64,000 nucleotides of DNA from Rubrivivax sp. (GCA_027491255.1 JAIXWM010000127.1:1-64000), one strand, 5' to 3'; shown: positions 29,430 through 41,700, counted from the first letter of the stretch. Translations and numbers: made by a program. The notes: generated by a model not told the origin, from the letters alone.

Positions 29430-29535
29430 GGCGCGGCTTCGACAGCAGGAGTAGGTCGCCATTCTGGCGCCGCCCGCACGGCAACTGCGGCACTGGGGTG
29501 TTGCCGGCGCAGGCCGGGCCCCGCGCCGAAGCCGC

Positions 29536-29952
29536 TCAGGCCGTGGCCGACTTCTCCACCGGCAGGCCGGCTTCGCGCCAGGCGTTGTTGCCGCCGGACA
29601 CGGACTTCGCGTTCGCGTAGCCGAGCTTGCGCAGCGTGGCCGCGGCACGGCCGGCGCGCGCGCCGGTGGGGCACAGCACGACCAGCGGCAGCGCCTTGTT
29701 CGACGGCAGGTCCTTGGAGTTCTCGATCTGACCGATGGGCACGTTGCGGGCGTTGGCCGCGTGGCCGCCGTCGTACTCGCGCGGCTCGCTGACGTCGATG
29801 AGGACGGCCTTCTCGCGGTTGATCAGGCGCACGGCCTCGGCCGTGCCGATGGAAGACGACCCGCCGCCGCCGCGCACCAGCGGCCAGACCAGCATGCCGC
29901 CGGAGATGAAAGCCACGGCGATCAGGAGCGCGTTGTCGATGAAGAATTGCAC
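29536..29952 (-). CDS. Membrane-anchored rhodanese-like protein
   Basis: From a GTG at 29952 the protein has 138 residues: one N-terminal membrane helix (residues 3-25) and a rhodanese domain ([34 protein letters not shown]) with the catalytic cysteine in [14 protein letters not shown]. Rhodanese proteins transfer sulfane sulfur; the substrate here is unknown. It is the first gene of the rhodanese-grxC-secB-gpsA group and is divergent from gpmA. Confidence 0.85.
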   Translation of the reverse strand: MQFFIDNALLIAVAFISGGMLVWPLVRGGGGSSSIGTAEAVRLINREKAVLIDVSEPREYDGGHAANARNVPIGQIENSKDLPSNKALPLVVLCPTGARAGRAAATLRKLGYANAKSVSGGNNAWREAGLPVEKSATA

Positions 29953-30091
29953 GGCAGGTCCGGAGGTGGGGGCAGGAAGGGCGAACAACGCCATCGCGGC
30001 GTCCCAGCGTCGCCGGTCACCTGCGGGTGTCCGCAACGCCAAACACAGGATTGTAGGATTGCGAATTCGACCGCGAGTCCCGAGCCAGCCA

Positions 30092-30847
30092 ATGACCACC
30101 CCCGCGCACCGCCTCGTCATCGTCCGCCACGGCGAGTCCACCTGGAACCTGGAGAACCGTTTCACCGGCTGGACCGACGTGCCGCTGACCGACACCGGGG
30201 TGGCGCAGGCGCGCGAGGCCGGGCGCCTGCTGCGCGAGGCCGGCTTCGACTTCGACGTGGCCTACACCTCGGTGCTGAAACGCGCGATCTGGACGCTGTG
30301 GCACTGCCTGGACACGATGGAGCGAACCTGGCTGCCGGTGCAGCACGACTGGCGCCTGAACGAGCGCCACTACGGCGCGCTGCAGGGCCTGAACAAGGCC
30401 GACATGGCGCGCGAGTTCGGCGACGCGCAGGTGCTGGTGTGGCGCCGCAGCTACGACACGCCACCGCCGTCGCTGGCGCCCGAGGACCCGCGCGGCCAGC
30501 GCGCCGACCCGCGCTACGCCAGGCTCGACCCGGCGCAGGTGCCGCTGACGGAATGCCTGAAGGACACGGTGGCGCGCGTGCTGCCGTGCTGGAACGAGCG
30601 CATCGCCCCGGCCATCCGCAGCGGCCAGCGCGTGCTCGTCGCGGCGCACGGCAACAGCATGCGCGCGCTCGTCAAGCACCTGGACGGCATCTCCGACGAC
30701 GACATCGTGCACCTGAACATCCCGAACGGCATCCCGCTCGTCTACGAATTCGACGCCGCGCTCAAGCCCCTGCGCCGCCACTACCTCGGCGACCCGCAGG
30801 CCGCAGCACAGGCCGCCGCCACGGTGGCGCTCCAGGGACGCGGCTGA
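30092..30847 (+). CDS. gpmA: 2,3-bisphosphoglycerate-dependent phosphoglycerate mutase
   Basis: The 251-residue enzyme has the phosphohistidine motif [23 protein letters not shown], the conserved [18 protein letters not shown] and the second catalytic His in [19 protein letters not shown]. It interconverts 2- and 3-phosphoglycerate in glycolysis and gluconeogenesis. Its stop codon directly abuts the stop codon of the convergent phosphorylase gene with no base between. Confidence 0.96.
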   Translation: MTTPAHRLVIVRHGESTWNLENRFTGWTDVPLTDTGVAQAREAGRLLREAGFDFDVAYTSVLKRAIWTLWHCLDTMERTWLPVQHDWRLNERHYGALQGLNKADMAREFGDAQVLVWRRSYDTPPPSLAPEDPRGQRADPRYARLDPAQVPLTECLKDTVARVLPCWNERIAPAIRSGQRVLVAAHGNSMRALVKHLDGISDDDIVHLNIPNGIPLVYEFDAALKPLRRHYLGDPQAAAQAAATVALQGRG

Positions 30848-32443
30848 TCAGAACACGCCCGGCGCGAACTCGCGCGGCACCTCGTCGGCGCGCCCGACGC
30901 GCATGGCCGGATCCTCGACGGCCATCCGGCGCGCGAAGGCCAGGTCGGCCGGGAAGCGCGCGTGCACCCGGTACAGCGCCTGACCGGCGCGCACCGCGTC
31001 GCCGAGCTTGACGCGCAGGTCGACGCCCGCGCCAGGCACCTGCGGCGCGCCGCTGAGGCTGGCGATGCGGGCCAGACGCAGGTTGTCGATGCCCACGACC
31101 ACGCCGTCGGCGTTCGCCGGCACGTCGAAGACCAGCTCGCCCGGCTGGGGCGGCTGGGCACGGCGGCCCTGGGCATCAATGATCGCGTTCATGCTCGCAA
31201 GGGCACGCCCGGAATCCAGGATGTCGCGCGCGATGCGCCAACCCTCGCCGCCACGCACGTCGGGGTCGAACTCGATCACGCGCCCGGCCAGGCGCAGCGC
31301 CTTCTGGCGCAGGTCCTGCGGCGCGTCGGGGTCGTTCTGCAGCACCTGCATCACGTCACGCGCCTCGAGCACCGGGCCGATGCCGCGGCCGACGGGCTGG
31401 CGCCCGTCGGTGATGACGGCGTCGAGCTGCAGCCCCAGGCGCGCGGCCACGTACTCGAACAGCCGCTTCAGGCGCTGCGCCGCCGGCATGCTGCGCACCT
31501 TGGCCGTCGGGCCGACGGGGATGTCGAGCACGAGATGGGTCGAGCCGGCAGCGATCTTCTTCGACAGGATCGAGGCCACCATCTGCCCCGGCGAATCGAT
31601 CGCCAGCGGGCGCTCGACCGAGATCAGGATGTCGTCGGCCGGCGAGAGCTCGGCGCGGCCGCCCCAGGCCAGACATCCGTGCGTCGCGCGCACGATCGCC
31701 TCCAGACGCTCGAGCGGCAGTTCCACCTCCGCCAGCACCTCCATCGTGTCGGCGGTGCCGGCCGGCGAGGTGATCGCCCGCGACGAGGTCTTGGGACACA
31801 GCATGCCGTGCGCGGCGACGATGGGCACGACCAGCATCGAGGTGCGGTTGCCCGGGATGCCGCCGATGCAGTGCTTGTCGACCACCGGGCCTGCGCCGAC
31901 GCCGCGGCGCCAGTCCAGGCGCCGGCCCACCGCGATCATCGCCTCGGTCAGGTGCAGCACCTCCTCGCGGTCGAGCTCGTACTGGTTGGTCGCGACGACG
32001 AAGGCGGCGAGCTCGATCTTCGAGTAGCGCGCCGCGGCGATGTCCTGCACGATCGCGCGCAGGTCCTCGCGCCCGAGGCGCTCGCCGGCGATCTTGCGAT
32101 GCAGCGCCGCGATCGACGGCGCGGGCTCGGCGATCTCGATGCGCGCCGGGTGGCCGGGCGCGACGTCGAGCCTGGCGTAGGCGTCCTCGCTCAGGCCGAG
32201 TTCCAGCGGCTGCAGGATCGCGCTGTCGTCGACGACGTTGAGCACCGCCACCAGGCTGCGCCCGTTGGCCTGCACGCGCACCTTGGACAGGGCCTGGAAG
32301 CCGGCCGCGCGCACGACCGGACAGTCGCGGTGCAGGAAGACCACGCTCTCGCGCCAGGTGTCGATCGCGATGCGGCGGATCGCGAGGGTGGCGGCGTCAG
32401 CCGGACCGTCGGCGGCGGCCGGGCGGTCGTCAGCGGCGCTCAC
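30848..32443 (-). CDS. AMP phosphorylase-like enzyme (thymidine phosphorylase family)
   Basis: The 531-residue protein begins with an 85-residue beta-rich domain not found in DeoA thymidine phosphorylase, followed by the nucleoside phosphorylase type II core. The phosphate-binding loop reads [12 protein letters not shown], close to the DKHxIGGxPGNR form of archaeal AMP phosphorylases and unlike the DKHSTGGVGD of E. coli DeoA; the next loop is [17 protein letters not shown]. These features suggest phosphorolysis of nucleoside monophosphates, giving ribose 1,5-bisphosphate, but the bacterial members are not well characterised. GTG start at 32443; its start codon shares 4 bases with the stop of the acyltransferase gene. 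Confidence 0.8.
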   Translation of the reverse strand: MSAADDRPAAADGPADAATLAIRRIAIDTWRESVVFLHRDCPVVRAAGFQALSKVRVQANGRSLVAVLNVVDDSAILQPLELGLSEDAYARLDVAPGHPARIEIAEPAPSIAALHRKIAGERLGREDLRAIVQDIAAARYSKIELAAFVVATNQYELDREEVLHLTEAMIAVGRRLDWRRGVGAGPVVDKHCIGGIPGNRTSMLVVPIVAAHGMLCPKTSSRAITSPAGTADTMEVLAEVELPLERLEAIVRATHGCLAWGGRAELSPADDILISVERPLAIDSPGQMVASILSKKIAAGSTHLVLDIPVGPTAKVRSMPAAQRLKRLFEYVAARLGLQLDAVITDGRQPVGRGIGPVLEARDVMQVLQNDPDAPQDLRQKALRLAGRVIEFDPDVRGGEGWRIARDILDSGRALASMNAIIDAQGRRAQPPQPGELVFDVPANADGVVVGIDNLRLARIASLSGAPQVPGAGVDLRVKLGDAVRAGQALYRVHARFPADLAFARRMAVEDPAMRVGRADEVPREFAPGVF

Positions 32444-33309
32444 GCTGCGCGCTCACCGGCAGACGTGGACGCGGCGGCCGAAGGCGGCGGCTGCGCGGCC
32501 GCCGCGGCACCCCCCTCCCCTTCGCGGCCAACGCGGCCGCCCATCTCGTCCAGCGCCTGCGCGATCTGCGCGCGCAGGTGCGCCGCGAGCGCGCGCCGGT
32601 CGGCGTGGGCCGTGGCCTCGGCGGCCAGCACACGCACGCGCACCACCACCGCCTCGCCGCAGGCCAGCATCCACAGGCTCTGCGCGAGCGTGATCTCGCC
32701 CGTGAAATCGGCCGCCGGGCTGATCTCGTGGCGCGCGTCGGAAAAGCGCAGCGCCACCGGCTGCACCGGCACGCTGGTCGCAATCGCCGACTGCAGCAGA
32801 TTGGCGTGGAAGGGCAGCGGCTCGCTGCCGAGGCCGGTGGTGCCCTCGGGAAAGACGGCCACGGTGTCGCCCGCGCGCAAGGCCTCGGCCATCTGGTGCA
32901 CGACGCGCAGCGCGTCGCGCGCCTTCTCGCGCACGATGTAGAGCGTGCCGGCGCTGGCCACCAGGCGCCCGATCAGCGGCCAGTGCTGTACGTCGGCCTT
33001 GGAGACGAAGCGCGCCTGCGGGCAGACCGCGTGCACGGCCATGATGTCGAGCCAGGAGAGGTGGTTCGCGACGATGAGCTTGGCGCCGGGACGGAAGGCG
33101 CCGTCGACGTGCAGCCCCACCCCGAGCGACGCCAACAGGCCGCGCGCCCACCATGCGATGCGCCTGTGGCGGGCGGCGGCGTCCAGGCGCGGGAACAGCA
33201 GCAGCACGATCGCGAGCCCGTGCAGGCCGTGGACGAGCACGCGCGCCAGGCGCCAGACGGCGCGCAGCGGGATCTTCACGGCTGCGTCCGCGCGCCGGCG
33301 GGCCACCAC
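32440..33309 (-). CDS. 1-Acyl-sn-glycerol-3-phosphate acyltransferase (PlsC family)
   Basis: The 289-residue membrane-associated enzyme has an N-terminal hydrophobic segment, the catalytic HX4D box in [13 protein letters not shown] and the substrate-binding block [16 protein letters not shown]. It makes phosphatidic acid from lysophosphatidic acid. The C-terminal 40 residues are low-complexity Ala/Pro/Gly. The start is uncertain: GTG at 33309, 33306 or 33279 are all possible, the last giving [11 protein letters not shown] at the N-terminus. Confidence 0.85.
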   Translation of the reverse strand: MVARRRADAAVKIPLRAVWRLARVLVHGLHGLAIVLLLFPRLDAAARHRRIAWWARGLLASLGVGLHVDGAFRPGAKLIVANHLSWLDIMAVHAVCPQARFVSKADVQHWPLIGRLVASAGTLYIVREKARDALRVVHQMAEALRAGDTVAVFPEGTTGLGSEPLPFHANLLQSAIATSVPVQPVALRFSDARHEISPAADFTGEITLAQSLWMLACGEAVVVRVRVLAAEATAHADRRALAAHLRAQIAQALDEMGGRVGREGEGGAAAAAQPPPSAAASTSAGERAA

Positions 33310-33328
33310 CGGGCCGGTCTGTCCACGC

Positions 33329-34663
33329 TCAGCCCGCCTCGAAGGCGACGGTGCCGGCCACCAAGGTGGCGCGCACCCGTGCGGGCAGGTGCATCCCGCC
33401 GTGCTCGAACCCGAAGGGCGTGTGCTTGCCCTGGCTGCGCAGCACCGTGGGTGTCACCGTCCACGAGGCCTCGGGGTCGAAGACGCAGACATCGGCCACG
33501 CCCCCTTCGACGAGGCGCCCTGCGCTCTCGGCCAAGGAACCGAGCGCACTGCCCAGCACGCGCACCGGACCGGCGGTGACGACCGCCAGCGCGCGCGCGA
33601 GCCCCGCACCCGCGCTGGCGCCACCCGCGCCGGCAGTGCCGTCCAGCCCCCACCTCAGCGCCAGGCTCAGCAGCAGTTCCAGCCCGGTGGCGCCCGGCAC
33701 GGCCTCGGCGAAGGGCAGGTTCTTCTCGTCCGTGCCCACCGGCATGTGGTCGCTGACGAGGGCATCGATCGTGCCGTCGGCCAGCGCCGCGCGCAGGGCG
33801 TCGCGGTCGCGGGCCTGGCGCAGCGGTGGGCTCAGGCGCATGGCCGGGTTGAAGTAGCCGATGTCGACGTCGGTGAGGTGCAGCGAATTGATGCTCACGT
33901 CGGCGCTCACCGGCAGGCCTTCGGCCTTGGCCGCGCGCAGCAGCGCCACCCCGGCGGCGCTGGACAGCCGGCACAGGTGCACGCGCGCGCCGGTGGCGCG
34001 CACGAGTTCGAACACCGTGTGCAGCGCCACCGTCTCGGCGGCCACCGGCACGCCGGCCAGGCCCAGGCGCGTGGCGATCGGGCCGCTCGCGGCCACGCCC
34101 TTGCCCAGCCAGCGGTCCTGCGGACGCAGCCACACGGTGTAGCCGAAGGTGGCGGCGTATTGCAGCGCGCGCAGCAGCACCTGCGTGTCGGTGACCGCGA
34201 CCTCGGCCTGGGAGAAGCCGACGCAGCCGGCTTCGGTGAGCTCGGCCATCTCGGTCAGCGCCTCGCCCTTCAGGCCGCGCGTCAGCGCGCCCAGCGGGAA
34301 CAGCCGGCAGCGGCTGAGCTTGCGGGCGCGGAACTTCAGCATCTCCACCAGGCCCGGCTCGTCGAGCGCGGGGTCGGTGTCGGGCGGGCAGACCAGGCTC
34401 GTGACACCGCCGGCGGCAGCCGCGGCGAGTTCGCTCTCGAGCAGGCCCTCGTGCTCCAGACCGGGTTCGCGCAGGCGCGCGGCCAGGTCGACCAGGCCGG
34501 GGGCGACGACACAGCCGGCAGCCTCGAGCACGCGGTCAGGCTCGAAATCGGCGCGGGCCGGGCCGATGCCGACGATGCGGCCGGCGGCGATGGCGACGTC
34601 GGTGACCTCGTCGCGTCCCGACGCCGGGTCGAGCACGCGGCCGCCGCGCAGCAGGATCCTCAT
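33329..34663 (-). CDS. Non-catalytic dihydroorotase-like subunit (PyrC'/PyrX)
   Basis: The 444-residue protein has the class I dihydroorotase fold ([35 protein letters not shown]). The metal-binding His-x-His of active enzymes (DxHxHLREPG) is replaced by Ala-Ala-Arg, so the binuclear zinc site cannot form normally, and the later metal loop reads VSDHMPVG. In Pseudomonas an inactive PyrC' forms a complex with aspartate transcarbamoylase, and this gene likewise overlaps pyrB (ATGA). A structural role in an ATCase-PyrC' assembly is therefore likely, and a true dihydroorotase must be encoded elsewhere. Confidence 0.85.
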   Translation of the reverse strand: MRILLRGGRVLDPASGRDEVTDVAIAAGRIVGIGPARADFEPDRVLEAAGCVVAPGLVDLAARLREPGLEHEGLLESELAAAAAGGVTSLVCPPDTDPALDEPGLVEMLKFRARKLSRCRLFPLGALTRGLKGEALTEMAELTEAGCVGFSQAEVAVTDTQVLLRALQYAATFGYTVWLRPQDRWLGKGVAASGPIATRLGLAGVPVAAETVALHTVFELVRATGARVHLCRLSSAAGVALLRAAKAEGLPVSADVSINSLHLTDVDIGYFNPAMRLSPPLRQARDRDALRAALADGTIDALVSDHMPVGTDEKNLPFAEAVPGATGLELLLSLALRWGLDGTAGAGGASAGAGLARALAVVTAGPVRVLGSALGSLAESAGRLVEGGVADVCVFDPEASWTVTPTVLRSQGKHTPFGFEHGGMHLPARVRATLVAGTVAFEAG

Positions 34664-35622
34664 GCCTCGTTCCCCGCGATGATGGACATCACCGCCATGC
34701 GCACCGCGATGCCGAAGGTGACCTGGGGCAGGATCACGCTCTGCGCGCCGTCGGCCACGCGCGAGTCGATCTCGACGCCGCGGTTGATCGGCCCCGGGTG
34801 CATGACGATGGCGTCGGGCCGGGCGAGCGCCAGCTTCTCGGGCGTCAGGCCGTACTGCTTGGCGAACTCGCCGGCGCTGGGCAGCATCGCACCCGACATG
34901 CGCTCGTTCTGCAGCCGCAGCATGATGACGACGTCGGCCCCGCGGATGCCCTCGGCCATGTCGTGGCACACGCGCACGCCCATCTCGCGCAGGTCGCCGG
35001 GCACCAGCGTGCGCGGCCCCACGGCGCGGATCTCGGGCACGCCCAGCGTCGTCAGCGCATGGATGTCCGAGCGCGCCACGCGCGAGTGCACGATGTCGCC
35101 GACGATGGCCACCGTGAGTTTCGTGAAGTCCTGCTTGTAGTGCCTGATCGTGTACATGTCGAGCAGGCCCTGCGTCGGGTGCGCGTGGCGGCCGTCGCCG
35201 GCGTTGACCACATGCACATGCGGCGCGCAGTGCTGCGCGATCAGGTAGGGCGCGCCGGACTCGGAGTGGCGCACCACGAACATGTCGGCGTGCATCGCCG
35301 ACAGGTTGGCGATGGTGTCGAGCAGGCTCTCGCCCTTGGACGCCGACGAGCGCGCGATGTCCAGGTTGAGCACGTCGGCCGACAGGCGCTTGGCCGCGAT
35401 CTCGAAGGTGGTGCGGGTGCGCGTGCTGTTCTCGAAGAACAGGTTGAACACGCTCTTGCCGCGCAGCAGCGGCACCTTCTTGACCTCACGGTCGTTGACC
35501 GACAGGAAGGTGGCTGCGGTGTCGAGGATGTGGGTGACCACCGCGCGCGGCAGGCCCTCGATCGACAGCAGATGGATGAGCTCGCCGTGGCGGTTGAGCT
35601 GGGGGTTGCGGCGGGACAGCAT
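34660..35622 (-). CDS. pyrB: Aspartate carbamoyltransferase catalytic subunit
   Basis: The 320-residue enzyme has the carbamoyl-phosphate loop [13 protein letters not shown], the Ser/Lys loop [14 protein letters not shown], the [25 protein letters not shown] block and the aspartate loop [21 protein letters not shown]. It commits carbamoyl phosphate to pyrimidine synthesis. I chose ATG 35622 ([15 protein letters not shown], the typical N-terminus); a GTG at 35640 that touches the pyrR stop is an alternative. Confidence 0.96.
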   Translation of the reverse strand: MLSRRNPQLNRHGELIHLLSIEGLPRAVVTHILDTAATFLSVNDREVKKVPLLRGKSVFNLFFENSTRTRTTFEIAAKRLSADVLNLDIARSSASKGESLLDTIANLSAMHADMFVVRHSESGAPYLIAQHCAPHVHVVNAGDGRHAHPTQGLLDMYTIRHYKQDFTKLTVAIVGDIVHSRVARSDIHALTTLGVPEIRAVGPRTLVPGDLREMGVRVCHDMAEGIRGADVVIMLRLQNERMSGAMLPSAGEFAKQYGLTPEKLALARPDAIVMHPGPINRGVEIDSRVADGAQSVILPQVTFGIAVRMAVMSIIAGNEA

Positions 35623-35639
35623 CTCAGACGAGCGAACCA

Positions 35640-36111
<472 letters not shown>

Positions 36112-36125
<14 letters not shown>

Positions 36126-36552
36126 GGTCGGAAGCCGGGACGACGGCGAGCGCGCGCAGGTGCTGCTCGAGGATCAGCGCCGCCGCGGCGGCATCGGCAT
36201 CGGGCGCGCCTGCGGCCAGGGCCTCGGTCGTGGTGTAGCGCTCGTCGACCTCGTGCACCGGCAGGCCGAAGCGCCCGCGCAGCTGGTTGGCGAAGCGCTG
36301 GGCGCGGCGTGTCTGCTCGTGCGGCGCACCGTCGGGATGCCGGGGCACGCCGACGACCAGCGCATCGGGTTGCCACTCGCGCAGCAGCGCGCCGATGGCG
36401 GCAAAGCGCGCATCGCCCTCGGCCGCAATGGTGCGCAAGGGCTGCGCGCGGCCCAGAACGGTGTTGCCGCTGGCCACCCCCGTGCGACGGGTGCCGAAAT
36501 CGAAGGCCAGGAAGGACAGCGCAGCCGCACCCTGCTGCGCGCGCTCAGGCAT
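36112..36552 (-). CDS. ruvX: Putative Holliday junction resolvase RuvX (YqgF)
   Basis: The 146-residue RNase H-fold protein has the first acidic motif FLAFDFGTRRTGVA, the VVGVPRHPDG loop and VDERYTTTEA, ending with DADAAAAALILEQHL. YqgF proteins process pre-16S rRNA or branched DNA. It overlaps yqgE by 8 bases and pyrR by 14, so yqgE-ruvX-pyrR-pyrB-pyrC' form one tightly packed operon. Confidence 0.9.
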
Positions 36553-37126
36553 GCCCAGCCTCCAGGCTGAGCATGCGCGGATCGAACCCGAGCAGGCCGA
36601 GCGCACGGTCGTAGCGCTGGGCCACCGGCGTGTCGAAGATGACGGACGGGTCGGCGTCGACGGTGAGCCAGCCGTTGCGGCCGATCTCCTCCTCGAGTTG
36701 CCCGGCCGACCAGCCGCTGTAGCCGAGCGTGATGAGCAACCTGCGCGGACCGGCGCCGTTGGCCAGGGCCTCGAGCACGTCCTTGCTGGTCGTCATCTCG
36801 AGCCCGCCGCCGGGGATGGCCAGCGTCGACGTGTAGGGACTGTCCTGCAGCCCCGTCTTCTCATGCAGCACGAAACCGCGCTCGGTCTGCACCGGGCCGC
36901 CGTAGTAGACGGGCTGGGCTGCCAGGTCTTCACGGTCCAGCGACAGCTCGACCTTCTCGAACAGGCTCTTGAGCGTGATGTCCGTGGGCCGGTTGATCAC
37001 CAGGCCGAGCGCACCGTTGCTGGAGTGCTCGCACAGGTAGACGACCGCACGCGCAAAATTGTCGTCGGCCATGCCGGGCATGGCGATGAGGAACTGGTTC
37101 GTCAGGTTGATCGGTTCCCCGGGCAT
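36545..37126 (-). CDS. YqgE/AlgH family protein (DUF179)
   Basis: The 193-residue protein carries the DUF179 hallmarks NLTNQFLIAMPGMADDNFARAVVYLCEH and GALGLVINRP, GGPVQTERGFVLH, TLGYSGWSAGQLEEEI. The molecular function is not known; AlgH was named for effects on alginate genes in Pseudomonas. It is the first gene of the ruvX-pyr operon and is divergent from phrB, with 33 bases between their starts. Confidence 0.92.
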   Translation of the reverse strand: MPGEPINLTNQFLIAMPGMADDNFARAVVYLCEHSSNGALGLVINRPTDITLKSLFEKVELSLDREDLAAQPVYYGGPVQTERGFVLHEKTGLQDSPYTSTLAIPGGGLEMTTSKDVLEALANGAGPRRLLITLGYSGWSAGQLEEEIGRNGWLTVDADPSVIFDTPVAQRYDRALGLLGFDPRMLSLEAGHA

Positions 37127-37159
37127 GCGCCCGATTCTATTCCGGGCGACACTTTGGAC

Positions 37160-38695
37160 ATGTTGAGACATCCCGCGCAAACCCCACTGCCGTCGGCGCT
37201 GGTCTGGCTGCGCCGCGATCTGCGTGTCGACGATCACGCAGCGCTGCACCAGGCCCTGCGCGCGGCTCGTCGCGTCTGGGTGGGCTTCGTCTTCGACCGC
37301 GCCATCCTGGACGCGCTGCCGCGCGCCGACCGGCGTGTGGAGTTCCTGCGCGACAGCCTGGCGGTGCTGGACGCCGAACTGCGCGCGCTGGCGCTGACCC
37401 ACGGTGTCGACGAGGCGGACCGCGTGGGCCTGCTGTGCCGCCACGGCCAGGCGATCGACGAGATACCGGCGCTGGCGGCACGCCTGGGCGTGCAGGCGGT
37501 CTACGCCAGCCACGACGACGACCCCTACGCGCTGCAGCGCGACGCGCAGGTGCGCGGACGCCTGGCCCAGCTGGGGGTGGCGCTGCACACGGTGAAGGAC
37601 CACGTCGTCTTCGAGCGCAGCGAGGTGCTCACCGGCGGCGGCACGCCCTACGGCGTGTTCACACCCTACAAGAACGCCTGGCTGCGGCGCTTGCGCGAGC
37701 TCGACGAACAGGCCCCCGAGGCCTCGCCGCTGCGCGAGCATGCCGTCGCCCCGCTGGCTGGCGCCCTGGCGCCGCCGCCGCGCGCCGAGGACCTGGCCAC
37801 CGGCGTGCCGGCCCTGTCCGCGCTCGGCTTCGAGCCGACCAACCTGCACGCGCTGAAGCTGCCGATCGGCTGCACCGGGGCGCAGGAGCTGCTCGCGGAC
37901 TTCCTGAGCGAACGCATCGACCGCTACGCCGACACGCGCGACTTCCCCGCAGTCAAGGGGCCAAGCTACCTGAGCACCCACCTGCGCTTCGGCACGGTGT
38001 CGGTACGGCGCCTGGCGCGCGAGGCCTGGGCGCGCATGCGCGCCGGCTCGCGCGGCGCCGAAGTCTGGCTGTCAGAGCTGATCTGGCGCGATTTCTACCA
38101 CCAGGTGCTGCACCACCACCCGCGCGTGGTCGGTCACGCCTTCCGGCCCGAATACGACCGCATCGCGTGGGAGACCGGCAAGACGGCCGACGCCCTGTTT
38201 CAGGCCTGGTGCGAGGGGCGCACGGGCTACCCGCTGGTGGACGCAGCCATGCACCAGCTCAACGAAACCGGCTACATGCACAACCGTCTGCGCATGGTGG
38301 TGGCGAGCTTCCTGACCAAGGACCTCGGCATCGACTGGCGGCGTGGCGAGGCCCGGTTTGCCGAGAAGCTCAATGACTTCGACCTGGCCGCCAACAACGG
38401 CGGCTGGCAATGGGCAGCGTCGTCGGGCTGCGACGCCCAGCCCTGGTTCCGCATCTTCAACCCCGTGAACCAGAGCGAGAAGTTCGACCCCCAGGGCCGC
38501 TTCATCCGGCGCTACCTGCCGGCCCTGGCGAAGCTGCCCGACGCGCTGGTGCACGCGCCCTGGCAGGCACGCCCGATCGACCTCCAGGCCGCGGGCATCA
38601 CGCTGGGCGTGCACTACCCCGCGCCGGTCGTGCAGCACGACGTGGCGCGGGCGAGGACGCTGCAGCGCTACGCGGTGGTGAAGGCCGCGGCCTGA
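37160..38695 (+). CDS. phrB: Deoxyribodipyrimidine photolyase
   Basis: The 511-residue protein has the photolyase antenna domain (ALVWLRRDLRVDDHAAL) and the C-terminal FAD domain with EVWLSELIWRDFYHQVLHHHPR, GRTGYPLVDAAMHQLNETGYMHNRLRM and DFDLAANNGGWQWAASSGCDAQPWFRIFNP, the class I CPD photolyase pattern. It repairs UV-made pyrimidine dimers with blue light, useful to a light-exposed phototroph. It lies alone, convergent with the efflux genes. Confidence 0.95.
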   Translation: MLRHPAQTPLPSALVWLRRDLRVDDHAALHQALRAARRVWVGFVFDRAILDALPRADRRVEFLRDSLAVLDAELRALALTHGVDEADRVGLLCRHGQAIDEIPALAARLGVQAVYASHDDDPYALQRDAQVRGRLAQLGVALHTVKDHVVFERSEVLTGGGTPYGVFTPYKNAWLRRLRELDEQAPEASPLREHAVAPLAGALAPPPRAEDLATGVPALSALGFEPTNLHALKLPIGCTGAQELLADFLSERIDRYADTRDFPAVKGPSYLSTHLRFGTVSVRRLAREAWARMRAGSRGAEVWLSELIWRDFYHQVLHHHPRVVGHAFRPEYDRIAWETGKTADALFQAWCEGRTGYPLVDAAMHQLNETGYMHNRLRMVVASFLTKDLGIDWRRGEARFAEKLNDFDLAANNGGWQWAASSGCDAQPWFRIFNPVNQSEKFDPQGRFIRRYLPALAKLPDALVHAPWQARPIDLQAAGITLGVHYPAPVVQHDVARARTLQRYAVVKAAA

Positions 38696-38705
38696 CCGGC
38701 CAGGG

Positions 38706-41700
38706 TCAGGCCGCCGGCTCGGATGCCGATGCCGATCCCTCTGCTGGCGTCGGCTGCGGCGCCTTGCGGCGGCGCGAGAACAAGCGCTTCGAGCCCTGCA
38801 CCGCATCGTCGACGTAGGTGAACAGCACCGGGATCACGAGCAGGCTGAGGAAGGTCGAGGTGATCAGCCCGCCGATGACGACGATGGCCATCGGTGAGCG
38901 GAAGCTCGGATCCACACCGAGACCGAGGGCAATCGGCATCATGCCCGCGCCCATGGCGATCGTCGTCATCACGATCGGGCGCGCGCGCTTGCGGCAGGCG
39001 TCGACGATGGCCTCCAGGCGCGGCAGGCCGTGGTCGCGCCGGGCGATGATGACGTAGTCGATCAGCAGGATCGAGTTCTTCGTCGCGATGCCCATCAGCA
39101 TGATCAAGCCGATCATCGAGGGCATCGAGATCGCGCTGTGGGTGACGAACAGCGCGAGAAAAGCCCCCGGCACCGACAGCACCAGCGCGCCCAGGATGGT
39201 CACCGGCTGGATGAAGTCCTTGAACAGAAGCACGAGCACGATGTAGATGCACAGCACGCCGGTCAGCATGGCCAGACCGAAGCTCTGGAACAGTTCGGCC
39301 ATCGCCTCGGCATCACCGACCGTGCTCTGCGTCACCCCGGGCGGCAGGTTCCTCAGGCTGGGCAGCGCCAGCGCCGCGGCCTCGACCTCGCCCAGCGGCA
39401 TCTGGTTCAGCTCGATCTCGATGTTGACGTTGCGACGCCGGTCGTAGCGGTCGATCTGCGCCGGGCCGCTGGCGATCTCCAGCGTCGCCACGTTGCCCAG
39501 CGGCACCGGGCCGCGGGCCCCGGGCACCGGCAGGCGCTCGAGCAGTTCCAGGTCGGTGCGCGCTTGCGCGGGCAGGCGCACGACGATGGGCACCTGGCGC
39601 TGGCTCAGGTTGAGCTTGGCCAGACCCTGCTCGTAGTCGCCCGCCGTCGCCAGGCGCAGCGTGTCGGCGATCGCCTCCGCGGTCACGCCCAGATCGGCGG
39701 CGCGTGCCGGGTCGGGGCGGACGACGAGTTCCGGGCGCACCAGGCTCGAGCTCGAGGTCACGTTGCCGATGCCGGGCAAGGTGCGCAATTCGCGCTCCAC
39801 CTGCTGCGCGTGCTCGGTCACCACGCGGCCGTCATCGCCGGAGAGCACGAGCACGTACTTGCTGCCCGAGGAGCCGGCCAGACCGACGCTGACGCGCGCA
39901 CCCGGCACCACGGCCAGCACCTCGCGCAGCTGGCCTTCGACCTCCTGCTTGGAAATCCCCTTGCGCTGCTCGCGCGGCGTCAGGTTGATGGTCAACGTGG
40001 CCACCCGCACCTCCGGCACCCCGGCCATCGCAAACGGGTCGCCACCCGCCGCGCCGCCGCCGACCGCGGTGTAGACCAGCCGCACCTGCGGGTGGCGGGC
40101 GACGATCTGCCGCGCCTGCTCGGCCACCGCCAGCGTCTGCTTCAGCGTGCTGCCCGGCGGCAGCGTCACGGTGACCTGGGTCTGGCTCAGGTCGTCGGGC
40201 GGCAGGAAACCCGTGGGCAGGAACTTCACGAGCGCGAAGCTGCCGAAGAAGAACACCGCGGTGGCCAGCATCGTCACCAGGCGGTGACGCAGGCACCAGG
40301 CCGCGAACCGGGCGTAGGCCAGGACCCAGCGCGGCTCGGCGTGCTCCCGGCTCGGCGCCTTCAACAGGTAGGCCGCCATCATCGGTGTCAGCATGCGCGC
40401 GACGACGAGCGAGAAGAAGACCGCGATCGCCGCCGTCCAGCCGAACTGGACGAAGAACTTGCCCGCCACCCCGCTCATGAAGGCAGTGGGCAGGAAGACC
40501 GCGATCAGCGTGAAGGTCGTCGCGATCACCGCCAGGCCGATCTCGTCGGCGGCCTCCATCGCCGCCTGGTAGGGCGTCTTGCCCATGGCCAGGTGGCGCA
40601 TGATGTTCTCGATCTCGACGATGGCGTCGTCCACCAGGATGCCGACCACCAGCGACAGGCTCAGCAGCGTGACGACGTTGATCGTGAAGCCGAAGCCGTA
40701 GTGCATGACGGCAAATGCCGGGATGACGCTCAGCGGCAATGCGGTCGCCGCCACCAGGGTCGCGCGCCAGGAACGCAGGAAGGCCCAGACCACGAGCACC
40801 GCGAGCACCGCGCCCTCGTACAGCAGGTACATCGAGCCGTTGTAGTTGTCGATCACGGGCTCGACGAAGTCGATGGCCTCGGTGAAGCGCACGTCCGGAT
40901 GCGCCAGGCGCAGGCGCTCGATCTCGGCGCGCACACCCTGCGCGACCTCGACCTCGCCCGACTTCAAGGCCCGCACGACCTCGAAACCGACCACCGGTCG
41001 GCCGTCCAGCAACGCGGCGCTGCGCGCCTCGGCCACGGTGTCGCTGACCGTCGCGACCTGGTCGAGCCGGATGTGCCGGCCGTCCGACAAGGTGATCTCC
41101 AGGCGCGCAAGCTCCTGCGCCGACTGCACGGTGGCGATGGTGCGCACCGACTGCTCGGCACCGCCGATGTCGGCGCGGCCGCCGGCTGCCTCCTGCTGCA
41201 CCTGGCGCAGGCGGCGCGAGACGTCGGCGGCGGTGGCGTTCAGCGCCAGCAGGCGCGCCGGGTCGAGTTCGACCCGCACCTCGCGCGTCGCGCCGCCCAC
41301 GCGCGAGATCGCACCCACGCCGCGCACGCTCAGCAGCGAGCGGGCGACCGTGTTGTCGACGAACCAGCTGAGCGCCTCGTCGTCCATCCGGTCCGAGGCC
41401 ACGGTGTAGGTCAGGATGGGCAGGCCGGCGACGTTGAGCCGGCTGATGACCGGGTCGCGCAAGTCGCCCGGCAGGTCCGAGCGCACCCGTGCGACGGCAT
41501 CGCGCACGTCGTCCACCGCCTCCTGGGTCGGCTTCTCGAGCCGGAACTCCACCGTCAGCGACACGGTGCCGTCCTGGATCTTGGTGTAGATGTGCTTGAC
41601 GCCCTGCAGCGTGGAGATCGAGTTCTCGATCTTGCGCGCGACCTCGGTTTCGAGCTGGGCCGGCGCGGCACCGGGCAGTGCCGCCGTCACCGTCACCGTG

